Positions 54,254 through 63,178 of a stretch of 64,000 bases of DNA are shown in pieces. The translations under genes were made by a program, and so were the position numbers. How positions within the stretch are numbered: the stretch's first letter is position 1; each line of letters begins with the position of its first letter. Origin of the DNA: Sphingobacteriaceae bacterium (lineage in GTDB: Bacteria > Bacteroidota > Bacteroidia > B-17B0 > Aurantibacillaceae); NCBI GenBank assembly GCA_016705695.1, contig JADJLA010000003.1, positions 124,001-188,000 of the forward strand. The letters are read 5' to 3'. The notes under the pieces are model-generated. The model did no database searches, was not told the origin of the DNA, and worked only from the letters and a program-made list of their open reading frames with translations.

Positions 54254-54690
54254 CCTAGCAATTGTTTCACTAATTGCGAAACCAATTTATTATCGGCCTT
54301 ACCTGCAAATTGTTTTGAAGCTACACCCATCACTTTTCCCATATCACCCGCGCCGTTAGCGCCAACTTGTGTGATGATCGCTTGCAATTGTGTTTTTATT
54401 TCTTCTTCGCTTAATTGCTTTGGCAAATATTCTTCCAACACGCTGGCTTGGTAAGCTTCAACTTCGGCAAGGTCAGCGCGATTTTGTTGAGTATAAAGAT
54501 CACCGCTCTCTTTACGCTTCTTCACTTCTTTTTGAATGGCTTTCATGGCTGTGTCTTCCGAAAGACCTTCAGCCGATGTTTTTAATAATAAAATAGCAGA
54601 TTTGATCGCGCGTAATGCCTCTAGTTTTTTTGCATCTTTAGCCAACATGGCTGTTTTAATATCGGCGTTTATTTTTTCTTCTATGTTCAT
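54250..54690 (-). CDS. GatB/YqeY domain protein
   Basis: A 146-residue soluble protein with the YqeY fold: INADIKTAMLAKDAKKLEALRA, an AIQKEVKKRKESGD helix, YQASVLEEYLPKQLSEEEI, and GDMGKVMGVASKQFAGKAD at the end, resembling the tRNA-binding tail of GatB. Function is unknown beyond a possible tRNA-related role. Length is normal. Confidence 0.9.
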   Translation of the reverse strand: MNIEEKINADIKTAMLAKDAKKLEALRAIKSAILLLKTSAEGLSEDTAMKAIQKEVKKRKESGDLYTQQNRADLAEVEAYQASVLEEYLPKQLSEEEIKTQLQAIITQVGANGAGDMGKVMGVASKQFAGKADNKLVSQLVKQLLG

Positions 54691-54700
54691 AATGTAAATA

Positions 54701-54744
54701 TGTCAGTTCGAGTGTCCCGCTTTTTCAGCGGGACGTATCGAGAA
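54701..54744. repeat. Intergenic repeat with CCCGC palindrome
   Basis: GTCAGTTCGAGT, then GTCCCGCT (54714-54721) pairing with AGCGGGAC (54727-54734), then CGTATCGAGAAC. The flanking words TTCGAG and ATCGAGAA match, in altered form, those near 16.2 kb. Confidence 0.65.
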
Positions 54745-54773
54745 CAAAAAAGCCACCCCGTTAGGAGTGGCTT
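54745..54773 (-). terminator. Rho-independent terminator for the 54790-55737 gene
   Basis: AGCCAC (54751-54756) pairs with GTGGCT (54767-54772); on the minus strand a T-run follows (plus-strand A-run 54745-54751). Confidence 0.8.
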
Positions 54774-54789
54774 ACGTTAAATATATTAA

Positions 54790-55737
54790 TTAGTGTGTTA
54801 CTGTAAATTTACCGGTTTTTAAACGTTGGTTATTGTTACCTGTTACCGAATATAAATAAATGCCAGTGTGATATTTGCTCACATCAGCTTTTACTTTTCC
54901 ATCTGTAAATGTCAAACGTTCTAGAACTTTTCCTGTAAGATCAATGATCTCTAAATTCTTAGCATCTGAACTTTCTGTGTTAACGTAAAATACAGTATTA
55001 GCCGGATTTGGATAAGCTATCACATTTAATTCATTTACCGAAGTTTCTTTTACCCCAACTGTTGATGCAGGATAAACAAAATTATCTACATGAATTGTGC
55101 TTCCTTTTTTTGCACCATAACGGATAATTGTTCCTGAGAATTTATAACTTGAACCAACATAGATGCACATACTATCAGGAGTAACAGTACTTGAATAAGC
55201 AATTGCTAAAGTAGCATTGGTCATAGCAGTAACGGTAGCGGTGTATGTGTTTTTTGCACCACCAATATATGAACGGCTTGTGCCATTCCACTTCCATAAA
55301 GCAACACTAACTCCTGAAGTATCACCGGCTACTGGTGCGGTTTGATAACAATAAGTTATTTGTGTTGGGCGTTGATTGTATCCAAAACCATCTACTAATC
55401 GAGGGTTAACTGATAGTAAAAGACCTCCGGTAAAAGCGAATCCACAAGTATCATCAACAAAGCCCGGCGGTATAAAACTACCAAGATTGTAATTTTGTGT
55501 TTCAACGCGCATAGACGATGAGCCTGAACAATTCGTAGCAGTTTGAGTTACTGAAGTTGGATTGCTTGCACTTATTAACCCATGGGTTAATACATTGGTT
55601 GACACCCAGCCAACTGCTTCTTTTGGAATATATCCGGCAGGGCTTGTAACCCAAGGCTGATCAAAATTAGGGTCTGGAGTTTGGGCATTTAAGTTAAATG
55701 TTAAAATTGCCCCAAATACTAGTAAAAGTTGTTTCAT
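54790..55737 (-). CDS. Secreted T9SS type A cargo, unknown function
   Basis: A 315-residue exported protein: signal peptide (1-18, ending FNLNAQ), a beta-rich region (about 20-225) with Cys pairs (NCSGSSSM, DTCGFAF, YCYQ) and no enzyme motif, and a sorting domain (LNVIAYPNPANTVFYV ... GIYLYSV). The central region resembles a carbohydrate-binding-module-like jelly roll, but I cannot name a family. Own terminator. Confidence 0.75.
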   Translation of the reverse strand: MKQLLLVFGAILTFNLNAQTPDPNFDQPWVTSPAGYIPKEAVGWVSTNVLTHGLISASNPTSVTQTATNCSGSSSMRVETQNYNLGSFIPPGFVDDTCGFAFTGGLLLSVNPRLVDGFGYNQRPTQITYCYQTAPVAGDTSGVSVALWKWNGTSRSYIGGAKNTYTATVTAMTNATLAIAYSSTVTPDSMCIYVGSSYKFSGTIIRYGAKKGSTIHVDNFVYPASTVGVKETSVNELNVIAYPNPANTVFYVNTESSDAKNLEIIDLTGKVLERLTFTDGKVKADVSKYHTGIYLYSVTGNNNQRLKTGKFTVTH

Positions 55738-55788
55738 GTTTCGTATAGTTTATAACCAAATGTACCAAATTTAGGCTTTTGAGCCAAA

Positions 55789-55820
55789 TTGTAGGTTTTA
55801 GGCAATTTTTTGTAACTTTG
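55789..55820 (+). promoter_or_regulatory. Promoter of the type B sorting-domain gene
   Basis: TTG at 55789-55791, 21 bases, TAACTTTG at 55813-55820, only 16 bases before the TTG start, implying a very short leader. Confidence 0.5.
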
Positions 55821-55836
55821 TACGTTATATAACTAA

Positions 55837-57855
55837 TTGAAAGTACGACATATAGCCATACTTATTTTACTCATTAACCTCTTGAAAGCTCAAGTGGCTG
55901 CTCCTCAATTGCGTTGTTTGGCAGTTGGAGCAAGTGGTGATGTAACATTAACATGGATCCCAACGAATGATCCGGGTGGATTATTTTTTAGCTACGAGAT
56001 CTATCATTCTATCACGGCAATGGGTACATATTCCAATATTGGAAGTATGGGTTCTATTGGAAATGCATCATTCACTCATACAACTACTCTGGCAAATACA
56101 CAAAGTCAATATTATTATGTAAGAACAAAATTCGGACCTGGCGGTTCAAACATCTCTTCATCATCAGATACTTTAAGAAGTATTTTCTTGAATTTAAACA
56201 ATCCGGGCGATGGCGTTGCGCATTTATCCTACAATCAATTACATCAACCACCTTTGGCAAGTACTTCCGTAAGTTTTTCTGTTCAACGAGAATATCCTAC
56301 GGCAACATGGGTGAATTTATTGAACACAGGAAATCTTTCCTACAATGACTCAATTACTATTTGCACACCACAAACATATAATTATCAAGTTGTGATAGGT
56401 GATGGATCAGGATGTACATCCGTTTCAAATGTGCCCGGAGGAATTTTTCAAGATAAGAACGGACCAACACGCAGTTTAGTTGATTCGGTAAGTGTAATGC
56501 CTAACGGACAAACAATAATTGGTTATCAACCTTCTGTTTCCAATGATACTTGGGGATATAATATTTATCAGGTAATTCCTCCAAGTAGTAGTAATACACT
56601 CATGGATATTGTTCAGGGTCAATTTAATATCCTTTATACATTTACATCAACCGCCGCACTTAATGGCTCTGTGGAATTTTTAACTGCACCTATTGATAGT
56701 TGTGGTAATCCGGGCTTATTGAATTTCCCTCACAAAACAATTTTTTTAGATCACACTTACGATAAATGTAATTATCAAACGCAATTAAGTTGGACAGCAT
56801 ACTCTGGTTGGTCTTCCGTTTCTGAATACCGTGTTTATTATTCGGTAAATGGTGGCGCATTTCAATTTTTAGGCTCAACCAATAATACATTTTATACACA
56901 CACCGGAGTAGATCCTGCAAAGAACATTACGTATTTCGTTCGTGCCATCAATGCAAATAAAACAGTTACATCTTCATCAAATCGTGTTAACTTTTTCTCT
57001 TACCAAACCGTAGCGCCCGATTTTATTTACATCAGTTCGGTTTCTGTAACAAGCGACGAAACTATTCATATTAAATTTATTGTTGATGCTATTAAAATGG
57101 GAAGTGGATTTGATCTTTACCGAAGTGAAGATGGAAGTTCGTATAAAAAAATAGGCTTCATTAATTTTACAGGCGGCGCAAATTATAACTTTAATGATAT
57201 TGACCTAAACACGCGTGAACGCAGCTATTATTACAAAGCGTTAGCAAAAGACAGTTGCGGTAATGATCGTACACAAAGCGCGATCGTGAAATCGGTTTGG
57301 TTGCAAGTAGCGGATGTAAAGCAAAGCATGTTCGAGAAAAGATTAACTTGGAATAATTACACGGCGTTTGGTGGAGGCTTGGGTGGTTATAGTGTTTACA
57401 GAATTGTGAATGATGTGATACCTGCGCAACCCACAGGATATACAAATGGGCCGGTTAACGAATACATAGATAATGTAGAAGATGCAGCTTCGGAAGGATC
57501 AAAAGTAGAATACATGGTAATTGCGGTAGAGGCTTTAGGAAATCCAAATAATATTGCCGAAACGGCTAATTCAAATCGTGCCACAACGTATGTTGAAGCA
57601 GATGTATTTATTCCAACCGCATTTGCGCCTAAAGGTGTAAATAAAGTGTGGAGACCGGTAACGCACTTTGTAGATAAGAACGATTATAATTTAAAGATCT
57701 TCAATCGTTGGGGAAATTTATTGTTTAATACCAATGATGATACAGTGGGTTGGGACGGAAACGGATCTCCAAATGATACCTATGTGTATTTGATCACTTA
57801 CAAAAACTCCAGAGGCGAGTATGTAGAGTTGAAGGGTACTTTTACTTTACTTTAG
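55837..57855 (+). CDS. Fibronectin-type-III-like surface protein with T9SS type B sorting domain
   Basis: A 672-residue exported protein, started at TTG 55837, with a signal peptide ending LKAQ. Most of the chain is tandem FN3-like domains (for example VTLTWIPTNDPGGLFFSYEIY, QLSWTAYSGWSSVSEYRVYYS and YYYKALAKDSCGN). The C-terminal 85 residues are a type B (CHU_C, gliding-motility-associated) domain: FIPTAFAPKG, LKIFNRWGNLLFN, GWDGNGSP and YVYLITYKN. Type B domains are alternative T9SS signals, often in large adhesins. Its role may be adhesion or motility; I see no enzyme. Confidence 0.83.
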   Translation: MKVRHIAILILLINLLKAQVAAPQLRCLAVGASGDVTLTWIPTNDPGGLFFSYEIYHSITAMGTYSNIGSMGSIGNASFTHTTTLANTQSQYYYVRTKFGPGGSNISSSSDTLRSIFLNLNNPGDGVAHLSYNQLHQPPLASTSVSFSVQREYPTATWVNLLNTGNLSYNDSITICTPQTYNYQVVIGDGSGCTSVSNVPGGIFQDKNGPTRSLVDSVSVMPNGQTIIGYQPSVSNDTWGYNIYQVIPPSSSNTLMDIVQGQFNILYTFTSTAALNGSVEFLTAPIDSCGNPGLLNFPHKTIFLDHTYDKCNYQTQLSWTAYSGWSSVSEYRVYYSVNGGAFQFLGSTNNTFYTHTGVDPAKNITYFVRAINANKTVTSSSNRVNFFSYQTVAPDFIYISSVSVTSDETIHIKFIVDAIKMGSGFDLYRSEDGSSYKKIGFINFTGGANYNFNDIDLNTRERSYYYKALAKDSCGNDRTQSAIVKSVWLQVADVKQSMFEKRLTWNNYTAFGGGLGGYSVYRIVNDVIPAQPTGYTNGPVNEYIDNVEDAASEGSKVEYMVIAVEALGNPNNIAETANSNRATTYVEADVFIPTAFAPKGVNKVWRPVTHFVDKNDYNLKIFNRWGNLLFNTNDDTVGWDGNGSPNDTYVYLITYKNSRGEYVELKGTFTLL

Positions 57856-57864
57856 CGCATTCCA

Positions 57865-58004
57865 TTTAGAGGCAGAAACCACAAAGCGCTATCGCTTCAC
57901 AAAGATTTTCACGAAGGTCACAAAGCTAGATGCAATACTCTTCGTGCCCTTTGTGTTAAAACTTTGTGTAGGCCGAAGGCCGCATCGTGGTTTCTGCCTC
58001 TAAA
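57865..58004. repeat. Long inverted repeat abutting the corA stop
   Basis: A perfect 18-bp inverted repeat, TTTAGAGGCAGAAACCAC (57865-57882) and its complement (57987-58004). Between them are AAACCACAAAGCG and TTCACGAAGGTCACAAAG words like those at 40.4 kb. It ends two bases from the corA stop. Confidence 0.8.
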
Positions 58005-58006
58005 GT

Positions 58007-59065
58007 CTACAACCACTTTTTCCGTTTAAAGAAAATAAGCTGTCCTATCATAATAGCTAACATGATGCTCCAAACAATAGGGTAACCATAATGTTCTCTT
58101 AGTTCAGGCATAAAATCAAAATTCATTCCGTATACCCCAACAATAAATGTAGCGGGAATAAAAATACTGGAAACAATGGTAAGCACTTTCATTACTTCAT
58201 TCATGCGGTTAGAAGCATTGCTAAGGTAAACATCCATAATACCGCTCAATAGATCGCGATAAGTTTCAACGGTATCAATAATTCGCGTGCTGTGATCTAA
58301 AAGATCGCGTAAGAATATTTGTGTGTCCTTACTTATAAAGTTAGTTTCTGATCGTATCATATTGCTGATCATATCTCGCATTGGCCAAACTTGCTTCCTC
58401 AAGAAAATGAGTTCGCGTTTTAGCTCGTAAAGTTTTTTAAGCGATTCTTTGCTTTCGTTGTTCATGATCTCTTCCTCTATTTGCTCAACCGCATCGCCTA
58501 TTTTTTCAATGATGGTGAAGTAGGAATCTACAACGGCGTCAATTAAACAATAAAACAAGTAATCAGAACCCAACTTTCTTACCCTTCCTTTTGCTTGACG
58601 CAAGCGGGTTCTTATAATATCAAAAGCATCACCACCAAAAGGTTCCTGGAATGAAATAACGGTTTCTCCTGCAAGTATCAACGATAATTGTTCGGGATGT
58701 ACGTGCCCATCGAAGGTGATCATTTTCATGATGCAATAAACGTAATTTTCGTACTCTTCAAATTTTGGACGCTGATCGATGTGTACAATATCTTCCTGAG
58801 TTAAAGGATGTATATCAAAATGTTTCCCAATGGCCTCAATAAGTTCGGTTTTATGAATGCCTTCCACATTTATCCATTTTACCATGCCTTTTTTTACGTG
58901 GTTCATGCATTCCGAAAGATCATAGAACTCGCGTTCAAAATACTCGGCTTCACTGTATTCAATTAAAGTGATCTTTACACGGTCAGTGGTAACTTTCCCA
59001 TTGTAAACCAATGTGCCTGGAGGTAAACCGATGTCATTTTTGTTATTCTTCCGTCTCCTTGCCAT
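58007..59065 (-). CDS. corA: CorA-family magnesium/cobalt transporter
   Basis: A 352-residue protein with a large N-terminal cytoplasmic domain and two C-terminal TM helices. The pore signature YGMNF (in VGVYGMNFDFMPE) closes TM1, and a basic tail KRKKWL ends the protein. CorA pentamers take up Mg2+. Its start lies inside the 3' end of rsmI by 23 bases, so they are cotranslated. Confidence 0.93.
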   Translation of the reverse strand: MARRRKNNKNDIGLPPGTLVYNGKVTTDRVKITLIEYSEAEYFEREFYDLSECMNHVKKGMVKWINVEGIHKTELIEAIGKHFDIHPLTQEDIVHIDQRPKFEEYENYVYCIMKMITFDGHVHPEQLSLILAGETVISFQEPFGGDAFDIIRTRLRQAKGRVRKLGSDYLFYCLIDAVVDSYFTIIEKIGDAVEQIEEEIMNNESKESLKKLYELKRELIFLRKQVWPMRDMISNMIRSETNFISKDTQIFLRDLLDHSTRIIDTVETYRDLLSGIMDVYLSNASNRMNEVMKVLTIVSSIFIPATFIVGVYGMNFDFMPELREHYGYPIVWSIMLAIMIGQLIFFKRKKWL

Positions 59066-59738
59066 TATTTATTGCTTCTATGGTTACAACAATTTCGCCT
59101 TTTACCTGTTTTGCAGAAAAGTAAGTTATCAATTCTGCAAACGTACCGCGTTTATTTTCTTCATACAGTTTACTTATTTCGCGCGATACACATGCTCTTC
59201 TTACATCGCCCAAATATTCCTTCAACTCCTCTAAAAGTTTTACTAATCTAAAGGGTGATTCGTATAAAATAAATGTACGTTCTTCATTGGCCAATTGCTT
59301 TAATTTTGTTTGGCGTCCTTTTTTTTGCGGTAAAAATCCGTAAAACACAAATGTATCGCAAGGAAATCCGCTACTCACCAATGCCGGTACAAATGCAGTT
59401 GCACCCGGTAATGTTGTAACTTCAATATTTTGCTTGATACTTTCTCTGATCAATAAAAATCCAGGATCGCTTATGCCCGGTGTACCCGCATCGGAAACTA
59501 AAGCAACGTTTTGTCCGTTGCTGATCATTTTCACTGCTTCTTCTAATATTTTATGTTCGTTGTGCATATGATACGAACGTACGGGTTTTTCAATATTAAA
59601 ATGTTTGAGTAAAAAAATGGTATTGCGTGTATCCTCTGCAAAAATTAGATCTACTTCTTTCAAGGTATTAATGGCACGAATGGTCATGTCTTCCAAATTG
59701 CCAATTGGTGTTGGCACCACAAATAATTTCCCACTCAT
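59043..59738 (-). CDS. rsmI: 16S rRNA (cytidine(1402)-2'-O)-methyltransferase
   Basis: A 231-residue SAM-dependent tetrapyrrole-methylase-fold enzyme. Motifs include FVVPTPIGNLEDMTIRAINTL, FAEDTRNTIFLLKHF, VALVSDAGTPGISDPGFLLI and LPGATAFVPALVSSGFPCD. It methylates C1402 of 16S rRNA and improves decoding fidelity. It is upstream of corA, with an overlap, and about 80 bases after a thioredoxin gene on the same strand. Confidence 0.95.
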   Translation of the reverse strand: MSGKLFVVPTPIGNLEDMTIRAINTLKEVDLIFAEDTRNTIFLLKHFNIEKPVRSYHMHNEHKILEEAVKMISNGQNVALVSDAGTPGISDPGFLLIRESIKQNIEVTTLPGATAFVPALVSSGFPCDTFVFYGFLPQKKGRQTKLKQLANEERTFILYESPFRLVKLLEELKEYLGDVRRACVSREISKLYEENKRGTFAELITYFSAKQVKGEIVVTIEAINNGKETEE

Positions 59739-59818
59739 AAACTATGAAGTTAAAAGATGTGGAGCTCGCTTTTTGAAATGCTTTTAGATGTTTTGCATAA
59801 CACCTTGTTGATAGTGCA

Positions 59819-60310
59819 TTAATTGAGGATCTGCTTGAAATGCTCTCGGGTAGAGGGATCCTGCCAATCAATCTCGCCAACTTCGTTACCGGTTAACTCT
59901 TGTTTGGCATTGTAAAAATAAGTTACCGGGATAGAATGAATTCCAATGGAAGGAAAGGGCTGTTCGAGTTTCAAAAACGTGAAAGGATATTCGCGACGCT
60001 CTTTAAATCCAATAACGGTTTCCATTGGTTCGTCGTCAACGATCACGATTTCAATTCCCTGCAATTCGGTGTCTTTGATCTTTTTCATCGCGTTCATTTC
60101 TCTAATGCAATTACCACACCACGAAGCACTAAAACTCACAATCACCTTTTTACCTTTTAAAGAAGCAAAATCAAAGGATTGACCGTCTAATGATTGAAGT
60201 GAAAGTTTAGAAATGTCTACGCTTGGCGCTACTCTATATTTATTATAGAGATAGAATCCGCCAATGGCAAAAAGGGCAAAAATTAGAAGAAGACTGAGTT
60301 TTTTTGGCAT
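59819..60310 (-). CDS. Membrane-anchored TlpA-like thioredoxin
   Basis: A 163-residue protein with a signal anchor (about 5-23) and a redoxin domain. The active site is Cys65-Gly-Asn-Cys68 in SASWCGNCIREM, with cis-Pro strand IPVTYFYNAKQE. It should reduce or rearrange disulfides in the periplasm. A CGNC pair is unusual compared with WCGPC, although similar pairs occur in Bacteroidota. Likely in the same transcript as rsmI and corA. Confidence 0.85.
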   Translation of the reverse strand: MPKKLSLLLIFALFAIGGFYLYNKYRVAPSVDISKLSLQSLDGQSFDFASLKGKKVIVSFSASWCGNCIREMNAMKKIKDTELQGIEIVIVDDEPMETVIGFKERREYPFTFLKLEQPFPSIGIHSIPVTYFYNAKQELTGNEVGEIDWQDPSTREHFKQILN

Positions 60311-60390
60311 GATATTAAGACTCGGCAGTTGATTAGTATTGGCTCAATGCCTATTTAATGCAAAATTACGAATTAGATTTGCCTTTCTAG

Positions 60391-61101
60391 GTGTTATTTT
60401 TAGCTAAAATAGGGAAGTTTCTTCTGAAGTGTGTGGTTTGGTTCTTAATTACCTCCATAGTTTCGGTGATCTTGTTCCGTTTTATGCCGGTTCCGATTAC
60501 ACCTTTGATGTTAATTAGGTGTATTGAGCAAAAAAGTGATGATAAGGATATGCGATTGAAACATGATTGGGTTTCTTTGGAAGAGATCAATGAGCGTTTG
60601 CAATTGGCGGTTGTGTGTAGCGAGGATCAAAATTATTTGAGGCATGATGGTTTTGATTGGGGAGCCATAAAAAAAGCCATGAAGCAAAACAAAAAAGGAA
60701 AACGAATTAGAGGAGGAAGCACCATAACACAACAAACAGCAAAAAACGTGTTCTTATGGCCTGGCAGAAGTTATATAAGAAAGGGTTTTGAAGCTTACTT
60801 TACATTTTTGATAGAATTATTTTGGAGCAAAGAACGAATTATGGAAGTGTATTTGAATAGTATTGAAATGGGAGATGGTATTTACGGTGCAGAAGCGGCT
60901 GCTCAACATTGGTTCAAGAAAAGTGCTATTAAATTAAATAAAGACCAGGCAGCTGCAATTGCTGCAGTTTTGCCAAACCCACGAAAATATGTGGCAAATC
61001 CTGCGGGCCCATATATACAAAACAGAAAGGCGTGGATAAAAAAGCAAATGGATTTTTGGGGAAATGATCTGGATTATGATAAGATAGAAGAAGAGAACTA
61101 A
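60391..61101 (+). CDS. mtgA: Monofunctional biosynthetic peptidoglycan transglycosylase
   Basis: A 236-residue GT51 enzyme, with a TM anchor at about 8-30, that polymerises lipid II into glycan chains. The catalytic region is VVCSEDQNYLRHDGFDWGAIK (first Glu at the start), with RGGSTITQQTAKNVFLW, RKGFEAYFTFLIELFWSKERI and NSIEMGDGIYGAEAAA as further GT51 blocks. The start is GTG at 60391. No transpeptidase domain. A beta-lactamase-type hydrolase gene follows closely. Confidence 0.95.
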   Translation: MLFLAKIGKFLLKCVVWFLITSIVSVILFRFMPVPITPLMLIRCIEQKSDDKDMRLKHDWVSLEEINERLQLAVVCSEDQNYLRHDGFDWGAIKKAMKQNKKGKRIRGGSTITQQTAKNVFLWPGRSYIRKGFEAYFTFLIELFWSKERIMEVYLNSIEMGDGIYGAEAAAQHWFKKSAIKLNKDQAAAIAAVLPNPRKYVANPAGPYIQNRKAWIKKQMDFWGNDLDYDKIEEEN

Positions 61102-61118
61102 GTATTAGAAATTAGAAT

Positions 61119-62270
61119 TTGAAAAAAGTATCCTTTATAATTATTTTTATCTTAACTGTGATCAGTTGCGGAAGCGATGCGTTAAGCAATGAGAAAAAAA
61201 TTGATAAACCAAAATTAAAAACTGGTCAAGAGGATAAAGATGCTCGCGTTAAAACACGTTTAGATTCCATGTTCACGGTGTGGAACAGACTCAATAGTTT
61301 TAATGGAAGTGTTCTTATTGGGCGAGATGGAAAAATTTTACTCCAAAAAAGTTACGGACTTGCGGATAGAGAACATAAAATATATCTCAACGATTCTACC
61401 ATGTTTCAATTGGCTTCCGTATCAAAAGTAATTACGGCAACCGCTATATTAATGTTGCACGAGCGAAAGTTAATCGATATTGAACAACCGTTTGAAACGT
61501 ATTTTCCGGGGTTTAATTATAATGGAATTACAGTAAAACAATTATTATGTCACCGCTCGGGCTTACCAAACTATATTTATTTTTTAAATTCAGAGATAGG
61601 AACATCTGGTGGAAAATTCACCAACCAACAAGTTTACGACCAAATGTGTTTTAAGGCTCCGGCTCCGTATTTAAAACCAAACAAGCGATTTAATTATTGT
61701 AATACCAATTATGCGTTGTTGGCTTTGCTAATAGAAAAAGTTACGGGTACGCCTTACGAAGATTACTTAAAGAAGGAATTGTTTGAGCCATTAGGAATGA
61801 AGAATACCTGTACCATTAATGAAATAGATTCGAACCGAATTGCAAAAGCCTATAATTTGAAATGGAGAACCGAGCCGGGCGACGCCAGTGATTATGTATT
61901 GGGCGATAAAAGTATTTTCTCAACGCCTTACGATCTATTTTTGTTTAGTGAAGCCATGTATCAAAATAAAATATTATCTCTCGAAACTCAGGCTTTAGCT
62001 TATGCGCCTTATAGTAAGGAACAGCGCGATAATAATTATGGTTTTGGATGGCGAATGCGCGACCATAAAGATTCGGTTAAAAAGGAAGTTTTCCATAATG
62101 GTTGGTGGCATGGCTACCGCACGGCTTTTCACAGGCGTTTAAGAGATAAAACAACCATTATTGTTTTGAGTAATCAACTCAACAAAAATGCCTATCATAC
62201 GTATTTGATCTATGAGATCTTGGATAATAAAACAGGGCAGGACACTTTGCAGTTGGTGGATGGGGAATAA
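61119..62270 (+). CDS. Serine hydrolase lipoprotein (class C beta-lactamase fold)
   Basis: A 383-residue lipoprotein with lipobox VISC (Cys17) and an AmpC/DD-peptidase-like domain. The SxxK motif is Ser100-Val-Ser-Lys103 in LASVSKVITA, Tyr193-x-Asn195 lies in NYCNTNY, and an HxG-type NGWWHGYR near the C-terminus completes the pattern. Such proteins are D-aminopeptidases, esterases or penicillin-binding-protein-like enzymes; a true beta-lactamase role is not implied. Start is TTG at 61119, just after mtgA, so they may share a transcript. Confidence 0.85.
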   Translation: MKKVSFIIIFILTVISCGSDALSNEKKIDKPKLKTGQEDKDARVKTRLDSMFTVWNRLNSFNGSVLIGRDGKILLQKSYGLADREHKIYLNDSTMFQLASVSKVITATAILMLHERKLIDIEQPFETYFPGFNYNGITVKQLLCHRSGLPNYIYFLNSEIGTSGGKFTNQQVYDQMCFKAPAPYLKPNKRFNYCNTNYALLALLIEKVTGTPYEDYLKKELFEPLGMKNTCTINEIDSNRIAKAYNLKWRTEPGDASDYVLGDKSIFSTPYDLFLFSEAMYQNKILSLETQALAYAPYSKEQRDNNYGFGWRMRDHKDSVKKEVFHNGWWHGYRTAFHRRLRDKTTIIVLSNQLNKNAYHTYLIYEILDNKTGQDTLQLVDGE

Positions 62271-62280
62271 CGCCCCCTTT

Positions 62281-62328
62281 TTAACCATAGAGCGCACGGA
62301 GTTTTTTCATTGAGGACACAGAGAAACC
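62281..62328. repeat. Diverged single-arm repeat of the AACCACGAAGGCAC type
   Basis: TTAACCATAGAGCGCACGGAG and ATTGAGGACACAGAGAAACC resemble the left arms of the 40.4 kb and 57.9 kb elements; no matching right arm is seen. Confidence 0.45.
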
Positions 62329-62423
62329 TATTTTGTCATCTTTGGCTTCCGCCTTTAAAAGACACTTGTTTGTAAAAAACCCTTAAAAACTCCAAAAAAG
62401 CAAAATAAAAAAGATCTATTCCT

Positions 62424-62431
62424 TATTTTTG
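62424..62431 (+). promoter_or_regulatory. Candidate -7 element of gldF
   Basis: TATTTTTG (TAnnTTTG) lies seven bases before the gldF ATG. No convincing -33 TTTG is seen 18-21 bases upstream. Confidence 0.35.
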
Positions 62432-62437
62432 CAGCAC

Positions 62438-63178
62438 ATGCTTACCCTTTACATAAAAGAGATCAGAAGCTTTTTGAGTTCACTCATAGGTTATGTAGCC
62501 ATTGGTGTTTTTATCACGCTCATTGGTATCTTTTTATGGATCATTCCAACCGAAGCAGGCGGAGCAAATATTTTAGATAATGGTTTTGCTAATATTGATC
62601 CATTATTTTCAATTGCACCTTGGGTGTATTTGTTTTTGATTCCCGCAATTACCATGCGAAGTTTTTCGGAAGAAAAAAAATCGGGAACCATTGAATTGCT
62701 TTTAACGCGACCGATCACAGATCTACAAATTGTAATGGCAAAATATTTGGCAGGATTTACGTTGGTTGTTATTTCGTTATTGCCAACACTTATTTATTAT
62801 TATTCGGTAAGTAAACTTTGCACCGGCGGAACGCATGTGGATACAGGAGGTATGTGGGGTTCGTACATTGGTCTTTTATTTTTAGGCGCCGGTTTTGTAG
62901 CTGTTGGAATTTTTTCTTCCGCTATTTCCGAAAATCAAGTGATCGCTTTTATTATTGCTTTATTATTGTGTTTTTTCTGTTACATCGGTTTTGATTTTAT
63001 TTCGCAAGCCGGTGTATTCGCTAAATCAGCCGCTTTTGTAAAAGCATTAGGTATAAATGATCATTACGTGAGCATGAGCAGAGGTGTGGTTGACACACGC
63101 GATATTATTTATTTTGTGAGTGTGATAGCGATATTTAATTTATTAACCCGTTTGGTTTTAGAAAGCCGTAAGTGGTAA
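62438..63178 (+). CDS. gldF: Gliding-motility ABC transporter permease GldF
   Basis: A 246-residue inner-membrane permease with about six TM helices, of the ABC-2 type. The start at ATG 62438 gives MLTLYIKEIRSFLSSLIGYV. Family landmarks: GIFLWIIP, WVYLFLIPAITMRSFSEEKKSGT and LLLTRPI. GldF works with the ATPase GldA and with GldG; the system is needed for gliding in Flavobacterium johnsoniae, although some gliders lack it. Its stop overlaps the gldG ATG as TAATG. Confidence 0.92.
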   Translation: MLTLYIKEIRSFLSSLIGYVAIGVFITLIGIFLWIIPTEAGGANILDNGFANIDPLFSIAPWVYLFLIPAITMRSFSEEKKSGTIELLLTRPITDLQIVMAKYLAGFTLVVISLLPTLIYYYSVSKLCTGGTHVDTGGMWGSYIGLLFLGAGFVAVGIFSSAISENQVIAFIIALLLCFFCYIGFDFISQAGVFAKSAAFVKALGINDHYVSMSRGVVDTRDIIYFVSVIAIFNLLTRLVLESRKW

